Shown: positions 25,045 through 28,423 of the stretch, one piece after another
How positions within the stretch are numbered: position 1 is the stretch's first letter
Layout: every line of letters starts with the position of its first letter
Source: CAYNSB01 sp964399625
Lineage (GTDB): Bacteria > Planctomycetota > Phycisphaerae > Phycisphaerales > UBA1924
Assembly (NCBI GenBank): GCA_964399625.1
Contig: CAYNSB010000042.1
Coordinates: forward strand, 1-28,423
DNA: 28,423 nt
Direction of reading: 5' to 3'
Notes under the pieces: generated by a model
Told to the model about the DNA's origin: nothing
The model's database searches: none
Seen by the model: the letters and a program-made list of their open reading frames with translations, nothing else
Made by a program: the position numbers and the translations under genes

Positions 25045-27234
25045 ATGAGAATCAAGGGAATCGGTTGGATGGAGCTGCACCTGGAGAAGGTGGTGCTCGT
25101 CGTCGTTGCGGCGATCTTCCTCGCCGTCGTCGCGCTGCAGTTCCTCTGGCAGCCCAACGCCATCAAGGTCGCCAACAAGAGCGAGCCCGTGCCCCCGGGC
25201 AGCGCGTTCGAGCCCGCTAAGGAGCGTGCCGCGGCCCTGCGCGCCGCGATGGAGACGACCAAGACCGACGACCTTCCACGCGTCGCTGAGGTGGAAGTTG
25301 TCAAGCACTTCGAGGCGTCCCGCGTCGCCTCCGTCTCGCCATCGCCCAAGATCGCTCCGCTCGGGCCCGCGCCCCAGATCGGCGGCGGCTCGGGCGAGGT
25401 CCACGCCTTCCAGACGGCTGCGATCGCCGAGCCCAAGATCCCCGCGCCCGCGGGCCTGAGCGCTTTGGCGTATCGAAACGCGATCGATCCGACCGAGGTG
25501 ATCGCGCACCCGGAACTCGCCAAGATCCTCCCGCCCAAGCAGCCGTTCGACGCCGTGGGCGTGAGCGTGCAGGCCACGTTCGACGGCACAGCCCTTCGCG
25601 CGGCCCTCGCGTCGGACCCCGACGGCGCCGGCCCCGCGCGTGCGATCCCGCAAACGTGGTGGAACGGCAACACCGAAGCGCTGGGAGTTGTGCTCCAGCG
25701 ACAGGAACTGCTCGCGGGCGGCAAGTGGTCCGATCCCGTCGAGGTGGCGTCCGTGCCGGGACGCGGGCAGGTGCTCGCGCGGGCACGCGCAGCCAAGCCC
25801 GCGGAGGCGGGGGACCTTGTTGCCCTCGCGCGCGCTCAGGCCAATGACGCCCTGCGTCCGCCCTATCTGCGCACGATCGCGGGTCCGTCCTGGTCGCCGC
25901 CGGTCGAGGCGCTCAAGAGCGTGGAGGGCGGCAACCCCGCCGCGGACAAACTTCTGCGCCAACTCGCGGACCAGAATAAGACGATCGAACGCATCCGCAA
26001 GCAGCTCGACGACCTCCAGAACCAGCCCGCAGGCGGTGGCGAGCGAGGAGCTCCGGGCGAAGGGGGCGGTGGGGGACGCGGCGGACGCGGAGCGCCACCT
26101 CCGCCCCAGTCCCAGCCGAGCACTCCCCAGGCTGATCCGAAGGAACAACAGCGCACGATGCTCAATAAGCGTCTGAAGGACGCGCAGGACGCCACGGCCA
26201 AGCTCAAGGAGCAGATCCGTGCGACCGGCGCCAAGGTCCCGGGCGAGGAGCAGCCCGCTCCCGCTGAAGGAGCCGAAAAGGCCGACAAGCCGCTCCTGGA
26301 CAACGGCTCCGTGAAGATCTGGGCGCACGACATCACCGCGTCGCCGGGCAAGGTCTATCGGTACCGCATGCAGCTCGCCGTGACGAACCCCGCCTTCGGG
26401 CGCGGCGCCTCGTTGCCGAAGGAGCAGGAGGCGCTGGCCAATCGCGGCGTGCTGCTGAGCGAGGCGTCGGAGTGGACGCAGCCGGCCGAGATTCCCGCGG
26501 ATCGGTACGTCTTCCTGACGAGCGCGAGCCCCAGCGACGCGATCGGCCCGGCCAGGGCCGGCGTCGAGGTCTACCAGTTCTTCTATGGCTACTACCGCAA
26601 GGCCTCGCTGAGCCTCGAGGCCGGCGACCAGGTCATCGCCGAGGGTCCGAGCGGGCCCAAGCTTCCCGATCGCGCGCGCCTGCCCATCTGGGACATGAAG
26701 CGCCTCGCGGAAACCAACGTCGGGCTCGGTTTGCCCCCGCCCGGCGGGGAGTTGCAGCCTCCCGATGGACGCCAGCCGCCCCCGCTCTCCAATAGGAACG
26801 GTCGCGGCGGTGGGGGAGGCAAGGGCGGCGTCGGCGGACCAGCCGATGGCGGGGCGCCTCCGCCTCCTGCGCCACCGGCCGGCACCCCCGCCAAACCGCT
26901 GCTCCCTGAGGGCGCGACTCCGTACTCGGATCCCCTCGAGGTTCGCCTGCCTATGTACCTGCTGGATGTCCGGAACGAGAGCGGCAAGCCGGTGGGCATC
27001 TTCGGCAATGGCGGCGCGATCGAGACGCGGGCGATCGACGAGGACCGCGGCAGCGTGCTCTACCGAGCGCTCATCAAGTCCGCGAAGGACGGCGAGACGC
27101 AGGGCTTCGTGCCGCCACCCCCGCCGGAAGCCCAGAAGCAGCCGCCTTTCCCGCCTTCCAGGCGACCCGGCGAGGGGCAGCCCGATGCACGTCCTCCGGC
27201 CGGCGGTGGTGGTGGGGGAGCGGGCGGCGGTTGA
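25045..27234 (+). CDS. large single-span membrane protein of the PilM cluster
   Basis: 729 aa. CAGGA at 25033-25037 precedes the ATG by seven bases. One membrane span (about residues 14-34, LEKVVLVVVAAIFLAVVALQF) is followed by a long extracytoplasmic region. About residues 302-327 (LLRQLADQNKTIERIRKQLD) and 369-395 are predicted coiled coils, separated by a Gly/Pro-rich linker (328-363). A globular segment at about 421-535 (VKIWAHDITASPGKVYRYRM to LSLEAGDQVIAEG) follows. A second Gly-rich linker (586-616), a short domain (PLEVRLPMYLLDVRNES) and a Gly/Pro tail end the chain. No family recognised. Position after the PilM and PilO-like genes suggests a structural periplasmic partner of the same machine. 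Confidence 0.82.
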   Translation: MRIKGIGWMELHLEKVVLVVVAAIFLAVVALQFLWQPNAIKVANKSEPVPPGSAFEPAKERAAALRAAMETTKTDDLPRVAEVEVVKHFEASRVASVSPSPKIAPLGPAPQIGGGSGEVHAFQTAAIAEPKIPAPAGLSALAYRNAIDPTEVIAHPELAKILPPKQPFDAVGVSVQATFDGTALRAALASDPDGAGPARAIPQTWWNGNTEALGVVLQRQELLAGGKWSDPVEVASVPGRGQVLARARAAKPAEAGDLVALARAQANDALRPPYLRTIAGPSWSPPVEALKSVEGGNPAADKLLRQLADQNKTIERIRKQLDDLQNQPAGGGERGAPGEGGGGGRGGRGAPPPPQSQPSTPQADPKEQQRTMLNKRLKDAQDATAKLKEQIRATGAKVPGEEQPAPAEGAEKADKPLLDNGSVKIWAHDITASPGKVYRYRMQLAVTNPAFGRGASLPKEQEALANRGVLLSEASEWTQPAEIPADRYVFLTSASPSDAIGPARAGVEVYQFFYGYYRKASLSLEAGDQVIAEGPSGPKLPDRARLPIWDMKRLAETNVGLGLPPPGGELQPPDGRQPPPLSNRNGRGGGGGKGGVGGPADGGAPPPPAPPAGTPAKPLLPEGATPYSDPLEVRLPMYLLDVRNESGKPVGIFGNGGAIETRAIDEDRGSVLYRALIKSAKDGETQGFVPPPPPEAQKQPPFPPSRRPGEGQPDARPPAGGGGGGAGGG

Positions 27235-27268
27235 TCGCGATTGCGTTCGGATTAAAGTTGGATCAGAC

Positions 27269-27281
27269 GATTTTGAAAATC
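27269..27281. promoter_or_regulatory. AT-rich palindrome upstream of the rRNA promoter (UP-element-like)
   Basis: GATTTTGAAAATC, a perfect 6-bp inverted repeat around one base. It starts 26 bases before the -35 box, roughly -61 to -49 of the expected start. In a region this GC-rich it stands out and fits an UP element or a regulator site. Confidence 0.45.
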
Positions 27282-27294
27282 AGTTCCGTGGTTC

Positions 27295-27322
27295 TTGACC
27301 ACCCCGGGACCTTGCCTAGACT
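27295..27322 (+). promoter_or_regulatory. 23S rRNA promoter
   Basis: TTGACC (27295-27300), a 16-base spacer, TAGACT (27317-27322), then a C-rich stretch. A GC-rich discriminator after the -10 box is typical of rRNA promoters under growth-rate control. This is the best sigma-70 promoter match in the window. Confidence 0.75.
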
Positions 27323-27432
27323 CCCCCTGCGTCTCTGAAGACCGCACAGGCCTTCTGGGACGTGAAAAAAAGCCGAGAGCGCCCACCAACGGGCAATCTC
27401 AGCCGGTCGCGGGTTGATCCCAAAGCCGGCAG

Positions 27433-27446
27433 GCATCTTTGACAAC
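27433..27446 (+). promoter_or_regulatory. boxA-like rRNA antitermination site
   Basis: GCATCTTTGACAAC closely matches the bacterial rRNA boxA (TGCTCTTTAACAA-type), the NusB/S10 binding site that keeps polymerase from stopping early. It lies about 105 bases after the expected transcript start, as in other rRNA leaders. Confidence 0.65.
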
Positions 27447-27538
27447 CGGATACGGAACAACGTCTGCTTCGATGCGATTCGAGGCGTGCGTCGTGCTCCG
27501 CAAGGGGTCCGACGAGCGAGCTCGATCGATCGAAGAAG

Positions 27539-27577
27539 GCTCGCGTGCGATAGTTATCCATAGGGAAGCACGCGAGC
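27539..27577 (+). other. perfect stem-loop in the 23S leader
   Basis: GCTCGCGTGC (27539-27548) is exactly complementary to GCACGCGAGC (27568-27577), with a 19-base loop. No T run follows, so it is not a terminator. It may be an RNase processing site or a folding element of the precursor. Confidence 0.55.
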
Positions 27578-27749
27578 GATGTTGCAAGTAGTGTGTGTCC
27601 GTGGGCGCAAGGCCGCAGGGCCGAGTGTCCAGGGACATGCCAAGCAACGAGTGCTAATGAGGTTCAAGTTTAGTTCGAAGGTCGGTACAAGATCCGAACG
27701 ACGGGTGAGTCATCCACGCGAGTGGGTGCGGATCACGGCGTGCGGTTGG

Positions 27750-28423
<674 letters not shown>

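Larger units (their letters stand above)
27235..27749 (+). other. 23S rRNA promoter region and transcribed leader
   Basis: A 515-base stretch without a gene. In order: an AT-rich upstream element, a promoter (27295-27322), a likely transcript start near 27329, a hairpin around 27372-27403 with GCCC/GGGC in its stem, a boxA-like site (27433-27446) and a perfect 10-bp stem (27539-27577). No 16S rRNA, tRNA or 5S gene is present. Confidence 0.75.

Noticed and set aside
23400..27231. Recurrent GGTGGGGGA units as a possible CRISPR or mobile repeat
   Set aside because: They lie in frame within coding linkers, differ in length and spacing, and have no spacers or mobile-element genes nearby.

Overview
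The window looks like part of a high-GC planctomycete chromosome, most probably class Phycisphaerae. The evidence is a giant surface-type protein with the LEPR-XLL N-terminal signature, a 23S rRNA gene with no 16S gene in front of it, and a PilM-type gene cluster with unusual fusions. The class assignment is inference; no database search was possible.

Layout. Positions 1-4278 hold the end of a respiratory complex I operon: nuoL (5' end missing), nuoM and nuoN, tightly packed, with nuoM and nuoN overlapping by ATGA. A convergent gene for a multi-span membrane protein of unknown function follows on the minus strand (4294-5151). Divergent from it is pheA, a chorismate mutase/prephenate dehydratase/ACT enzyme for phenylalanine synthesis (5254-6441). 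A 388-base gap carries a good promoter with a dyad over its -35 box. It leads into a 3038-residue LEPR-XLL beta-repeat protein (6830-15946), closed by a strong terminator.

Next come an SDR nucleotide-sugar epimerase with its own promoter (16052-17086), a 68-aa protein, a one-span Pro/Ala/Lys-rich protein and a family-4-like uracil-DNA glycosylase that lacks most of the usual iron-sulfur cysteines. After a terminator and a short region that may hold a small RNA, two minus-strand genes encode a CusF-like copper-binding lipoprotein and a basic 105-aa protein. Divergent from these is a Memo-family protein with an N-terminal PqqD-like domain (19805-21202).

A three-gene cluster (21500-27234) encodes an apparent PilM-PilN fusion and two single-span membrane proteins with long extracytoplasmic regions. 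Together they look like the inner-membrane platform of a type IV pilus or type II secretion-like machine. The window ends in the first ~670 bases of a 23S rRNA gene (from about 27750). It has its own promoter, AT-rich upstream element, boxA-like antiterminator and a structured leader of about 420 bases.

Two themes recur. Several genes have a -10-like hexamer only 5-8 bases before the start codon and no Shine-Dalgarno sequence, which suggests leaderless mRNAs. Several proteins are fused or altered forms of familiar families: PilM-PilN, PqqD-like-Memo, a UDG without the Fe-S ligands, and a metalloprotease-like C-terminus without the metal ligands.
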